64,000 nucleotides of DNA from Limnephilus marmoratus (taxonomy: Eukaryota > Arthropoda > Insecta > Trichoptera > Limnephilidae): the NCBI GenBank assembly GCA_917880885.1, contig OU862913.1, forward strand, positions 44,611,460 through 44,675,459. Direction: 5' to 3'. The translations under genes were made by a program, and so were the position numbers. The notes under the pieces are model-generated. The model saw only the letters and a list, made by a program, of their open reading frames with translations, searched no databases and had not been told where the DNA came from. Numbering within the stretch: position 1 is the stretch's first letter; every line of letters begins with the position of its first letter. Below, in pieces: positions 12,701 to 27,700 of the stretch.

Positions 12701-15700
12701 TTCAGTAATCTTACCTTTTAACGTTTGTTTATTATTAAAAAATGCGTATAACTGACAAAAATTAAAAAAAAAGTTCAACTTTATGAATACAAGTAAGTCA
12801 ACAAGAATTCTGATTTTATCCAGAAAAAGTGTTATTTTCCCCTTTTATTTTTTTAACCAACACATATCACATATGTTTAAAAAATTTTTTTTTTTGATTC
12901 TTTGTACTGCAGTTATGTAATGAAAAATAAGTTTGGTACAAAATATAAAATATGAACCTTTTGTTTTATTTTTAGTTGTAAATATGTATGTTGTCTATGT
13001 ATTGCTACATTAAGCATAGGAAATGTTTGAAACTTTCAAAATACCTTCTTTCCACCCTCGCGAAGGTTTCTGGATTATCACAACCACATGACGATTTAAG
13101 TCAAAATTCAATTTTCAAAACGCTTCAATTTAATTAATTAATACGTTAATTAATAATTTAAATCGAATCAAGATTTATAGATATTATAAATAGGTACCTA
13201 TGTTAGGTACCAAATTTCATTGATTGTTCTTATAATACCTATATAAAAATTAATACTTGTAATTTAATATGAAAAATGAAAATTTGTATAAAAAAATTGT
13301 GATAGGTGGCACGTGAGCTGTTTGAAAACTGAATGTACTATGGGAGCGAATATTTAGAACGCGGGAGGGGGGTTGGCGGGATGGGGGAGAGGGAAGGCGG
13401 GGAAGGTGGAAGGGGAACGCGGAGGGGAACAAAGACGCATGGGAAAGGACATACCGGGAGAATCAATTTATTTCTTTGAATGGCAGTGCAACGCATGCCG
13501 GGTATCAGATATTTTACTATAAAATTATATTTTTTCATGCTTTTTTTACTAATTTCAAACGTAAAATCGATTTTAAAATACCCTTCAAAATATTTCATTG
13601 TCAGTAGGTAGACGGCCCGGCGTAGTCTAAGGGTAAGGCTCTTGACTCGCAATCCGAAGGTTACGGGATTGAATCCCGGCGAGGGCAAAAAAAATTAATT
13701 GATTAATTTGTGTTATGTCACAATTAATTAATTTAAAATGATTTATAATATATTTGCGGCAAGTTCCAGAGTGAAAGAATCTCTCAGTGTAGACCTGGTG
13801 TAAGACCACCATTCAGAATTGAAACATTGCTTTAAATGGCGTTAGCCGTGTCTGAATGTCCAGGTACTTCCCCACCTTCCTCCTCCCCATCTCCTTCCCC
13901 TCCCCTCTACCTTCAGCCTCACAACATACCCCAATTGGGGATGCCATATTCTCACTGGCTCCAAACGGGAGCAGCTAGGACTCTTGTAAGGTATTCATCA
14001 TTCATATAAAAAAGGTTAGAAAACTTCCGCTTTGAAATAAAATCTTTAACATATCTGAAAACTAAAAACTGTTTTTGAAAGGTGATGAAATATGCTTTCA
14101 AATTATATTATTAAAAGTAAACATATAATTTTTTAAATATTAAAATTTTGAATGCAAACTTTTAAAAAAGGCTCACGTTTTGTTTTTTTTCTAACTAAAA
14201 TTACTTATAACGAAAAAAAATAAAAACACTTATTTTTATAGACAAACTAGCTTTTTCCCGCGGCTTTGCTCGCATGGTGTAAGGGGGGTTCCCACTCCGC
14301 CCTCCCTCCCCCCACTCCTCCACCCCCTCTCACCACCCTCCCTCCCCCCTCCCCCTTCAACCTCCCCCTTTAACCTCCCCCTTCAAGTTTTTTTTGCATA
14401 ACAGTGGTTCCCAACCAGTGTACTTCGCAAATGCATAGTTCTTGGTATTTCCTTCAAGATGTTTGTATTATCCATCAAGATTATCGTGTATTATTGCCTA
14501 TTCTATTATTAGTTTTGGCCAATACTTTGCCCTGCAAGACTATTTACGCCCAACACCTTGCATTCCAAGACTATTTACGCACAACACTTGCCAACACCTT
14601 GCCCTGCAATACTATTTACGGCTAACAGCTTACCCTTCACGACGAACACCGTGCCCTTCAAGACTATTTGATGGCCAACGCCTTTTCTTTCAAGACTATT
14701 TTTACGGCCAACAATTTACCCTTCAAGACTATTGACGGCCAACACCTTGCCCTTCAAGACTATTGACGGCCAACACCTAACCCTTCAATACTATTTATGG
14801 ACAACACCTTACCTTTTAAGACTATTGACGCCTAAAACCTTGCCCTTGAAGACTATTTACTTCCAACACTTTGCCCTTCAATACTATTCACGGACAACAC
14901 CTTACCTTTCAAGACTATTGACGCCTAAAACCTTGCCCTTCAAGACTATTTACTTCCAACACTTTACCCTTCAAGACTGTTTACGGCCAACACCTTGCCC
15001 AAATAAATAAATTTCTTTTCAAGACTATTTACAGACAAGATCTTGCCCTTCAATACTATTTACGGCCAACACCTAACCCTTCAAGACTTTTTACGGCCAA
15101 GACCTTGCCCTTCAAGACTATTGACGGCCAACACCTAACCTTTCAATACTATTTATGGACAACACCTTACCTTTCAAGACTATTGACGCCTAAAACCTTG
15201 CCCTTCAAGACTATTTACTTCCAACACTATGCCCTTCAAGACTGTTTACGGCCAACACCTTGCCCAAATAAATAACGTACAATATATTTACAGACAAGAT
15301 CTTGCCCTTCAAGACTATTTACGGCCAACACCTTGCCCTTCAAGACTTTGACGGCCAACACCTAACCCTTCAAGACTTTTTACGGCCAACACCTAACCCT
15401 TCAAGACTATTGACGGGCAACAATTCAACAAGACCTTTTCCTTCAAGACTATTACGGCCAACAATTTACCCTTCAAGACTATTGATGGCCTACACCATGA
15501 CCTGCGATACTATTGACGGCCAACACCTTGTCCTCCAAGACGATTGATGGCCTACACCTTGACCTGCGATACTATTGACGGCCAATACCTTGTCCTCCAA
15601 GACGATTGATGGCCTACACCTTGACCTGCGATACTATTGACGGCCAACACCTTGTCCTCCAAGACGATTGATGGCCTACACCTTGACCTGCGATACTATT

Positions 15701-18700
15701 GACGGCCAACACCTTGTCCTCCAAGACGATTGATGGCCTACACCTTGACCTGCGATACTATTGACGGCCAACACCTTGTCCTCCAAGACGATTGATGGCC
15801 TACACCTTGACCTGCGATACTATTGACGGCCAACACCTTGTCCTCCAAGACGATTGATGGCCTACACCTTGACCTGCGATACTATTGACGGCCAACACCT
15901 TGTCCTCCAAGACGATTGATGGCCTACACCTTGACCTGCGATACTATTGACGGCCAACACCTTGTCCTCCAAGACGATTGATGGCCTACACCTTGACCTG
16001 CGATACTATTGACGGCCAACACCTTGTCCTCCAAGACGATTGATGGCCTACACCTTGACCTGCGATACTATTGACGGCCAACACCTTGTCCTCCAAGACG
16101 ATTGATGGCCTACACCTTGACCTGCGATACTATTGACGGCCAACACCTTGTCCTCCAAGACGATTGATGGCCTACACCTTGACCTGCGATACTATTGACG
16201 GCCAACACCTTGCCCTTCAAGACTATTGACGGCCTACACCTTGCCCTGCACTTAACCTTTGAAGACTATCGAAAATAGTATTCTTGTGCGGTATTCTCAT
16301 AAAAAATCAAACAAACGCGAATAAAACTTTGAGAATCACTGAGCGTTAAGCGGGTAAATTCCATGTCTGATGAAGCAAGAAATATCTTTGTGAATTAAAT
16401 TGAAAACCTCGTCTCGGCAGGTAGAAAAAAAGCAACCATGTTAATAAATTAATACCATCATATACATAGCTACCTAAACAATATATTAGCATATTGCTGT
16501 ACGAGATATGTTCCACTTACATGCATTTTTAATTGACTTTTTTTTATTTATTGAAGTGAAACTTCTTTAGCACCGTTCTGATTTGAAACTCGTTGAAACG
16601 AAAAATAGCGAAACTAAAAAGAGACAAACACATTTTTTTTAAGAAAGACAAACATTCCCGGGTTACGAATAACCCAACAATGTTTGTAAATCTCTTACTA
16701 CCACCACAGAAAGCCGAAAATGTTTCTTGTATTGTGACTTACCTAGCCGAGGAGTCGAACACGCGATGCCCGGTTGGGACATAAACACGATGCCCACTCA
16801 ACCAATGACCGGTCACATACATCTGTAGAATTTAGACTGAGGGAATGAGATAGTATAATCAGTCTTCTCTTTGTGCGGTTCTTCGTAGCCTCCCCACTCT
16901 TGTCTACTTCTACCGCGTGTGAATTGCAAACTGTTTACTAGCGAGTTCCCGGCATAATGCCACTAATGAAGAAATTGTTTCTCCCTACGTGTCCTTTCCC
17001 ATTCGTCCCCGTTCCCCTTCCCTTCCTCCCTCTCTCGGATTTAGCTCCCCCTCCCTCCTTTCCTCCCTGCCGCTAAATTATATGAAATACACTCATTTTT
17101 CAAACAATTTGCGCGCCACCCATTGCAATTTTTTAATATAAGTTTCATAACGCCAGAGCACACTATTATACAGGCTGTCCGGGGGTAAAGTGCATTAACT
17201 TCGGGAGATGATTCTACATGATGGTAGGAGTAAAAAAGATTAATAACTTTTCCGAAATTCCAACATTTTTTCCCATACAAAAAGACGTACCTACTAAAAA
17301 TTCCTAGTGTGAGGTACGGTCTTACTTGCCCGCCGGGCACAATTGTGGCAACATTGCATGGTTGTGACTGGCCCATATCGTAACAGCGGAAAATAATAAA
17401 GCTGGCGGCACACGCCGGTCTATTTTTATCTTTTTACCACATAACAACTCCTAAAAGTTGGTGTTTCGAAAAAATGTATCAATCTTTTTACTTAAAATAT
17501 CATGTGGAATCACCTCCCGTTAATGCACTTTACCCCCGGACATCCTGTATATAGAAACACGAATGTATTGTAAGTATGTGGGGATGGAATCTTTGACAAA
17601 CAGAGGAATGGAGCACTGTAGACGATGACCGCCGATAAAAACAAAAAAACACCAACTTTAGTAGGAAAATGAAATAAAGAAAATCAATATGAATTTCGAA
17701 GAGCAATTGAGTGTACGATATTTTTTTGTCAGTCCGTCTTTAGCCAACACAAATAAGCTCGATGGTTTGCCCACGCGAGAACATGATGCCGAATGAAATA
17801 TCAAAATGACGCGACGCTTCTCGTGAATGTCTTGCACATGTGTGGATGAAAGTTCGATGAGGCGGACGTAGCGCCATCTGTCATTCAACAACACGACGCC
17901 GACGGTTAAATTTGATCATACAAAAATACTAAAATCGCGATTAAAAATGAGAGAGTGGGGGTAGGAGGGTTAAAATTTAGGGTTATAGGTACTTTTAATG
18001 CCAAATAAAAACAAATATGAAATATACTTTAAAACCTATTCTCACACCTACCAAATATACATAAAAAAAATCATAAAAATCGGTCAAGCCGTGCGACCGT
18101 TTCAACCACAAACACCGTGACACGAGATTTTTATATATAAGACTAGCAGACTTGGCCACACGTTGCTGTGGCTAACGAAATACAACGCCATTACCCAACC
18201 TTTATAAAAATCCACACCACCCGCTTGCCAGCTGCCCGCTGCCCGCTGCCTGAATTGAATATTTGAATTTCTCGACTTGTCTCTACTATAATAAGCATGT
18301 ATTATACATATAAACTTTCCTCTTGAATCACTCTATCTATTGGTGAAAACCGCGTGAAAATCCGTTGCGTAGTTTAAAAGATATATGCGCACATACATTT
18401 TGAGCGACTTCATTTTATACTATGTAATGATAATGATATCTGGAGTTAATTTCGTATTTTTGTGGGCACTGTCGTCTTTGCAAAAAACACGTGCATGTAG
18501 CTCATGGGACAGCAGCTGTTTGAACTGAAGGTCAACCAGAATTCTGCATTTACAAAACTGGTTTGTGCGTCACTGAAATACAAAACTCTAGATGGGCTCA
18601 CATCATACTTTTGGGCCTGCTGTATCCTTGATTTAAGTACTTTGTGAAGCTGAAGGTGGTGAGGAGGGGAAGGAGATGAGTTAGGGGAAGGTTGGAAGTA

Positions 18701-21700
18701 CCTGACTGAATAGTAGAACTGGCCACCAAACACGGCCAAAGCCATTTCAAGCAACGTTTTCATTCTAGATTATGTATGATCTTTTATTACACACGTATAT
18801 TTGAATTTTACTTTTTTTCTCATGATTGAATTAATGTGTGAATAAAGAGGAATCTTGGAAGTGCAAATTAAGCTACTTCCCGACATCCAAACTCGGCGGA
18901 TAGACTCGTTGTCGATGACAATGCATTCTTTCAAATTTGGTGCATTTTTCTGAAATTTGATGACAGTTTGAGTGGGAAAGGTAGTTCTCCCTTTTACGCC
19001 GATCCTATTTAGGTATTATATTATTATACTAGCTGACCCGGCCACGCGTTGCTGTGGCTAATAAAACACAACGTCATCTACTGGATGGTTATTCAACCTT
19101 TATAACCACCGCCGTCTTTAAGTTTATCGCCAAGAGACAGACAGATGCCGCGGAGGACTTTTATTTATAATAAGTAGAAATGGTGTGAAAGATTATAATA
19201 ATGTCCATGAAATGCTTGGGGTAACTTACGTATTTAAGTAAATAAGGATTAATACTGTATCCGTCTAAATAACTTTTCAATTACCGCAATGTACGTGACC
19301 ATTTTTTTAGAAGATAGAATGGGTATAGTAAGCTATCCGTAAAAGATAGATATATGCCATCGCGGACTTTTTTGTAGATCTATAAAAGAGGAATATCCCA
19401 CCATGCATTGTTTTGTTATATCCCAAATGGATTAGACAGCGTTTTCGATGAAAGCTACCAGGCGGCTCGATTTTTTCCGACACTTCTAACAATTATCGTG
19501 ATGTTTCAACCAATTTTACACAAATCCTTGACAAATTACATACATAATCCTTCCTCACGAAATACTCTATTTATTGGTGAAAACCACATGAAAATCCGTT
19601 CAGTAGTTTTCGAGCTTATCGCGGACAGACAGACAGACGACGAGGGGGACTTTAATTTTTAATAGGTATGTAGAGATGTAGAGAAGTTTGTTGTCAAATA
19701 TTTTGAACTTCCGACAAAATGGGCATCCGAGGCTTGAGAGGTTAATAAATAATAAACTAGGTATCACATTCACTCATCAAAAATACCCTAAGCCCCTTCC
19801 TGAGTCTGTGGTATTTCATGATTGAAGTGGTATTTCATGATGATTGTGGTTTTTCATGATGATAGTGGTATTTCATAATGATAGTGGTATTTCATGATTG
19901 TAGTGGTATTTCATCATTATAGTGGTATTTTATGATGATTGTGATATTTCATGATGATTGAGGTATTTCATGATGACTGGGGTATTTCATGATGACTGTG
20001 TTATTTCATGATGATGGTGGTATTTCGTTATGATTGTGGTACTTCATGGTGGTAGTGGTATTTCATGATTGTAGTGTTATTTCATGATGATGGTGGTATT
20101 TCATTATGATTGTGGTACTTCATGATGGTAGTGGTATTTCATGATTGTAGTGGTATTTCATGATTGTAGTAGTATTTCATGATTGTAGTAGTATTTCATG
20201 ATTGTAGGGGTATTTCATAATGATAGTGGTAATCCATAATTGTAGTGGTATTTCACGATGATAGTGGTATTTCATGATGATAGTGGTACGAGTATTTCAT
20301 GATGATTGTGGTATTTCATGATTGTAGTGGTTTTTGATTATGGTAGTGGTATTTCATAATGACTGTGGTATTTCATGCTAATTCTTCATTCATGATGACT
20401 TATTTGGTTTTCAGATTCAAACCGGAGAGTTGCCAGGTGTCCATCGAGGTGTGCTGCAAAGCTCCCCGTGATGAGGGTAATGCGGTGGAGGTCATCGAGC
20501 AACCCGAGCGTCTGCGGGGCTGCGGGGTACGCAATGAGAAGGGGGTCGACTTCCAACTGCTTTCCTCCCCCGTAAGTATCTTGATGATAGCTTCTTGAGT
20601 CAAACTACAATGGCCTATAATTGACAATTTTAGCAGGTTATTCTTTAGGGAAAGGAAGGAGAGGAAGTTCTGGGAAGGAAAAAGTTATGATGGGATGTGT
20701 CCAAGAGTGATGGACGTATGAATCCATCCCTCCAACTGCGGTGCAAGACGATGGGTCAAGCGACTCCTGCTGGAGAGGAGAAAAGGCCTCCCTCAGCCAG
20801 TCTCTCTCGATCCACGCAGCAGTTGGGCAGACGCATCCGCCGCCAAGACCCGGACAAACCTCACCCCATGACGGGCACCCCTGCTAAGTGATCTAAAGAA
20901 ATATCCATTTCCAAACGCCTACCCATAGAAATGGACTTCGCAGAAATGTTAATTATTATTTTATTGGTTTCTTACTGTAATTTTTATCTTCAACTAGTTT
21001 TACCCGCGGCTGCGCTCGCATGGTATTAGGTGGATATACCGCTGATTGATTCATTCATATTTTTTTTTTACTTTAACTCCACACAGGAGGCCCTGAGGAA
21101 AATAATTTTCCTCAGAGCCTATGTCATCTGGGATGCTGTGTGGAGGGTCGTTTTGAGGAGAGGAAGGAATGAACATTGGTCTTGAAGAGACCCATGTTGT
21201 AGGAATAGAAGGGGAATTACAGAGGCCGGCAAATCATTCCACAGCCGAGCTGTTGAACACAAGAACGAGTCGAAGAAACGACCCGTTCTCATGTGACAAA
21301 TGTCAACCGTGTACAAATATTGGGCACGCGTTTGGCGTGTTTCCCGACTATGCCCCGGTGCCGAAGGGATCGATGATCAATGTTTGAGCGATACGCGCTG
21401 TTTCGTGTGGTAATATGCAGTTAGAACGAGACGCAACGCTTATGAAGTGTCCGCTAGGCTATATACGCACTAAATTTAAGTAGTCAGTTATGGCATGTGA
21501 TAGAAAAATATTTTTAATGTTTTTAATTGAAAAAAAATGTTATCGGAAGAAAAATGACATCTACATTTTTTACTCCAAATATACTAAGGAATCTCTGGTT
21601 CAAATTCCTCGGTAACATCCTGTTACACCCTATATATATATATATAGGGTGTAACAGGATGTTATATATATATATATATATAGATAGATAGAAAAACATT

Positions 21701-24700
21701 TTTGATTTATGAAATACTAGTTTTTTCCCGCGGCTTCGCTTTTTTTTTTTTTTTTACAGTGACTACCGCACAAGAATCTCAACTGCTCCCGTCTGGAGCC
21801 AGTGAGACTATGGCATCCCCAATTGGGGTATGTTGTGAGGCTGAAGGTAGTGGGGAGGGGAAGGAGGTGGGGAAGAGGAAGGTTGGTAAGTACCTGGCTA
21901 TTTAGATCTGGTCACCAAACACGGCTAAAGCCATTTTCAAGCAACGTTTCAATTCTGAATGGTGGTCTTATACCAGGGCGATACTGAGAGTATCTACCAC
22001 TCTGGAACATGCCGCAAACATAATATATATTATTTTAAATGAATTAATTGTGAAATAACACAAATTAATCAAATAAAATTTATTTGCGCATGCCTAAATT
22101 TATTATTTTTTATGCTCAGTGTTTTTGAAATTTTTAATTTTTCAGCGGTCTTTTTTCTGACCGGTGTCCATTTAGTTAAAAAAAAATATATGATCTAAAA
22201 TTTTTGTTTTCATTACAAAAAGACAGGTTGGTAAGGAAAAATGTACTTTTATTTATTTGTGTTACAGGAGAATAGCTGCATTGATAATTTTATAGTTTCT
22301 TCAAAATAATAAACAGTTCTAAGGCCTCGAAGACTTCTTCTTTTTACCAGATGAATGGTACAACATAAAATCATAACAAAAAATAACAATTCTAAGGCCT
22401 TGTTGGTTTCTTCTTTTGATCAGGTAAATGGTGTGGCATATAATGTTAAAAAATTCTAAGGCTTCTTGAGTTTCTTCTTTTGACCAGATAAATGGTATAG
22501 CATAAAACACGGTATGCAAAGAGCTACTTTGCAAATGTTGCATGCTACTGAGCTTCGTACCACTTTCAGCGACGTGCTGCAATAACCGCATCTACGAAGT
22601 GTACATTATTCAGGATAATGATTAGAATTGATATCGTCAGCTAATGTAGTTTGAGGACGACCGATCCTTTTTCTTGAAGTAAAAGATCCCATCAACTGAT
22701 CCGCCAATTGGTTTCGGAAGTGAAGATGTGTTATAGGTTTTTTTTCTTTATCCAATTTCTTCAATGTTTCCCTATATAAAGTGTATGAATTAACAATGTC
22801 ATATTCAACAAGGTAATACCAGATTTTTAACCACCACCGCCTTGATTTCCACGTAATGTTATATGATGATGCAAGTTGGTCAAATCGATCAACTCCTCCC
22901 ATATACTTATTGTAGTCTGCTATGCTTATCGGACAGGGTACATCATCTATGCTGCCCTGTTTGTTGGTTCGTTTTATTGTTGTTGTTTTCGAAGGATCAT
23001 GAAAGTTGGACGCCATGTAAACTGCTTTTGTACCCCTGTATTTCCATTTTGTTACAGATATAGAATCTGCCATAACACTATCGTGCTCGCCAAGTTTCAT
23101 GAATTTATCTTGCTTAATTTTTTAACTTTGAAAAAATTCCATCCTAAAACAAAGTAAAAACTTATGTTTGTGTTGCAAAGGCTTTTTACTTATACATACA
23201 TATAACATTCCATTTTGCTGAAAGCGAAGAAGAACTCCAAGAGGCCTTAACAATCATGCAAAGCATTCTTCGAAACAATTACAACATGAAGATAAATAAA
23301 GCAAAACAAAGCTGCTGACTGTAGGCCGAACGCAACATCAGATGAGAGTAGAGATGTCAGGAGTTCCACTAAAGAACACCAAGGAGTTTGTCTACCTCGG
23401 GAGCAAAATAACATGGGACGGTCGGTCTAAGAGCGAGGTCAACAGCCGTATACACCAGGATAGGCTTGCATTCAATAAAAGGTCGAAAATAATAGAATCA
23501 AATACTAATATAGACCTGAAACTGAGAATACTCCTCATCAAGACCTATGTATGGAGTATCTTGATGTACGGCTGCGAAACATGGTGCCTATCCGAAAGAG
23601 ATAAACGGAGACTAGAGGCTTTTGAGATGTGGTCCTATAGAAGACTATTAGGAATTTCCTGGAGAGACCACATTACAACTGAAGAGGTTCTCCAAAGAAT
23701 CGAAGGAGGAAGGCACCTGCTCAGGACCTTGTCCGAAAGGCGCGCAAGATGGATCGGCCATGTAATAAGACAAGAAGACTTGCATGCCATAATGGAGGGT
23801 ATGACCGAGGGGACTAACGCTTGGGGACGCCCACGCCGAGAGTACCTGAAGGACCTTCTGGTGGATGTGCGCTGCTCATCATATGCAGACTTCAAAAGGG
23901 CCGCACAAGACAGGGAAGAGTGGCAGAAACGAATAGATGACATTGCTGCAAACCAATCTCAGGATTGAAACCAGAGAGAGATAACATTCCATAACTATTC
24001 TACTTCAATTTTAGATATGTATTTCAAATAATTATTACAGTTTGAATGAAAATAAAAAAAAATAATTTTGATCAGAAATTTTTACGAAAATCATTTTATC
24101 AAGGATGACACATATCATCAAAAAACTCGATGGCGGGAAAATATCCACAAAAAATAATTATTAGTAGTAAAAGAACACAATATTGTCATACGAAATTAGA
24201 TGTATTGTGGTTAAGAAATTATTTGCAGTGTCTATAATATGATAATCAAAAAGGGCCTACATTTTAGCTTTTGAGGTAAGATTTTAGACATGACGCTAAA
24301 TAATTTGACTACTTAATTATTCCACACACAATTTTTAATTAGAATACAAAAAACTATATAATATTGAGTATATTACAAATGTACTTACTTTGTTTTCAGA
24401 AATAACTCTCAATGTTCGCGAAACAAGAACATAAAAAAAGTGTTCTTGTAAAACTGACAGCGGTCGTGTTCCTAAATGGACGCAGGTCTTGAAACTGACC
24501 AGGATGCTATTTTTGTAAATTTACTCAACATGTGCGAACTTCGGGGCGGTTGGTTAGATTTAAAATCTCTGTGCGTTATCTGAGAATGATTAGAACCCAT
24601 AAGGGTGATTATAACTTGTAAACATAAAGAAATATAGACCTTATAGCAGGTCTCAAAACTATCCGTTTTTAGCTTATGACCTTTAAAGGGTTAATTCCCG

Positions 24701-27700
24701 GTACATTGAGTTTTCAAACAGCTCGCGTGCCACCTATTGCATTTTTTTATACAAATTTCATAATGCCAGAGCTCACCAGTAGTTTTATACAAAAAAAAAA
24801 CGAATTAAGTATCCAATTCGGTGCAATCGTTCAGAAGTTATTCATTCGGCGATTCATTTTTAGTGATAGATATTTACTACGATATTAACTAACATCGTTT
24901 CCACTGCAACCGTTTGTTTTGCTTTTCTTCTGACGTTTGCAATAACTCGATAACTCAAGTTCAATCAGTAGTTTTTGTGTGAAAGAGTAACAAACATACA
25001 TCCATACATCCATTCAAACTTTCGCCTTTATAATATTAATAATAATAATAATAATAGCCTTAACAAGATTAAAAGAATTTGGCATTCTCGGACTATAAAA
25101 ATATTGCCATTTGTTATTTCGGCCACTGGCATAATACCTAGGAATCTGATTCAAAATTTAAGAATATTAGATTTGTCAAATACATGTAGGATTACAAAAG
25201 ATTTTTTAAATATTTATATTGAGGGATCAGAAGGATTTATAGGTTCAATTAGAAATGCCACAGAGCCGAACCCTCTGATATGAAAATATCTGGAGTCGGT
25301 GAATTATATTCCCATTTGGTCTCTAGTAGGTTGGCATGTTGTTCTTGTATTGTTTTGTATTTATAATACTTATATAGTGCAATTGCATAGCGTGGATTCA
25401 CTAGATGATCATTTGGGGAAGTGTATGAAAGGGTTTAGTTTTTCCTTCTTTTTTTTTTTTTTTTTTTTGTGGGGGAAAATTTAACCCGGACATTTAAATC
25501 TGGTGCGTTAAAATAATTTACAGGAAATAAATTACATTACATTATGTATAATATTTATAAAATTTATAACACTAAGTAAATTACATTACATTATTTATAA
25601 TATTTATAACATTTATAACACTTACCATGCATCGACTCCCTGTCTGTATGTCACTAGTTGACAAAGGCCTCATAGCGGGTGGTACATGGACAAGAGTAGC
25701 TAATGATAGAGAAAAATGGCGACAGTTGGAGGAGGCCTTTGTCAACTATAGGATTAGTAAAATAAATTGTATTTTAAACATATTGTTATGTTTTTGATTC
25801 TAATAAATTGAATAAAACATGTTTATTTTAATCATATTGTTGTTTGTTTGCAGGGAAACGAATCAGAATTCGGAGAGTTCCCTTGGACTGTGGCAATCCT
25901 GAATGTGGCTGACAGTAGCGCCGTATGCGCAGGCTCCCTCATACACCCCTCCGTGGTCCTCACTGGAGCCCACTGCCTCGCCAAGTGAGTTCACAACACT
26001 TGCTTGCTTTGAAGGGGGTGGGATAGACCCTGTCCGTACATAGTGCCAGGCGAACACACACCGGAGTGGTTTTCCCGCGATCCTCCAGCGTCTCCCCCAA
26101 TGACATGCATAGGTCTTAGGAATAGCTGCGCGGTCTCGACGTCCTTCCACCCCCCTCCGACGAACCGACGATCATCTTTCTCTGTTCTTCTTTCCGACAC
26201 ATATTTCTTCGACGCAAAATCGGGGAGCTGGCTAAAGGGCGCGGACTTCGGGTTTCGTCTGCGGTTGATAGTCTGGCCAATAGCCATGCACATTGTTGTT
26301 GGGACGCCTGGTGGTTTGTGGAATAACTTCTCTGACTATGTTTTTTTAAATCATTTTATTTTCTCTCTGTTATCATTGTAAATACTTGCATTATAATATT
26401 ATTATTGTTATTTTTCTTTTTTTCTGTAATTCTCTTATCCCAGACTTCCTCTGAAGTCTTTCTGAAAGAAAAGGGTATGGGTAAAGGATCACCAAAGGTA
26501 GCCAACCACTTGTTTCTTTGGTTGGTGACCTATGGCAGGGGGGTTGATTATCCAATAAATGGTTCCCGGGGCGGCGGTACCCATGCCTCCCAAATTGCCT
26601 AAAGTGTGTTAATATATGCAATAAATGTTGGTATTACAAAATCGGGATTTGGCTGCTTGGTAGAGTGTCGACTCCAGTTCCTTTTTTTAACATTAACTCC
26701 ACACAGGAGGTCCTGAGGAAAATAATTTCCCTCAGAGCCTATGTCATGTGAGATGCTGTGTAGAAGGACTTTTTGAGAAGAGGAAGGAATGAACATTGTT
26801 CTTGAAGAGACTCATGTTGTAGAAAGGAGGAAATACAGAGGCCAGCAAATCATTTCACATACGAGCTGTTGAGCTCAAGAACGAGTTGAAGAAGCGACCC
26901 ATTCTTATGTGACAAATTTCAACCGTGTACGTATGTTGGGCGTGCGTTTGGCATCTTTCCCGACTATGCACCGGTACCGAGGGGATAAATGAAGCTATTT
27001 CTTCCGAGCATCTTCTGACACCTGTGCTCTAAAGGTTGTAATCCATTTGTTAAGATCGGAGAATCTATCAAACGGACCGCCCGTTTCTGCACAGAGTTGA
27101 GGTGTTTTTTTCAGGTATTTTGGAGCTCCAGACCGGAGGTGCCTGCCAAATTCAACCGTGGGGCACTCTTGCAATTTTTACAGGGTTAATAGTTGAGGCA
27201 GGAAGGTTCAATCCTCTGACAAACTTTTTTTTTTTTAAGGTTTAAAAGATATTTGGAAAAACAGTAGAATTTGGATATAACGACTTCTCTTATAACGGCT
27301 TACCGTTTTTAGCGAGACAGTGTTAACTCAAGTTAGGTTTCATAGTTAGGTACTAGGAAAACATATTCGTTTAGTACGACTCCGTTTTAAGCAACCAACT
27401 GCTTAAATCGACCTATTTTAATGATAATTCGTCTGGTTAGAACGACTAACTAACCAGACGAATTATCATTAAAATAGGTCGATTTAAGCAGTTGGTTGCT
27501 TAAAACGGAGTCGTACTAAACGAATATGTTTTCCTAGTACCTAACTATGAAACCTAACTTGAGTTAACACTGTCTCGCTAAAAACGGTAAGCCGTTATAA
27601 GAGAAGTCGTTATATCCAAATTCTACTGTTTTTCCAAATATCTTTTAAACCTTAAAAAAAAAAAAGTTTGTCAGAGGATTGAACCTTCCTGACTAGGTTA

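Noticed and set aside
13613..13690. tRNA gene
   Set aside because: Only box A/B-like promoter parts are kept, the cloverleaf is imperfect, and the sequence continues into a repeated SINE body. The heads at 16735, 39600 and 39932 were rejected for the same reason.
17041..17376. A 111-codon minus-strand gene
   Set aside because: It crosses the boundary of a TA-flanked MITE and has no recognisable domain.
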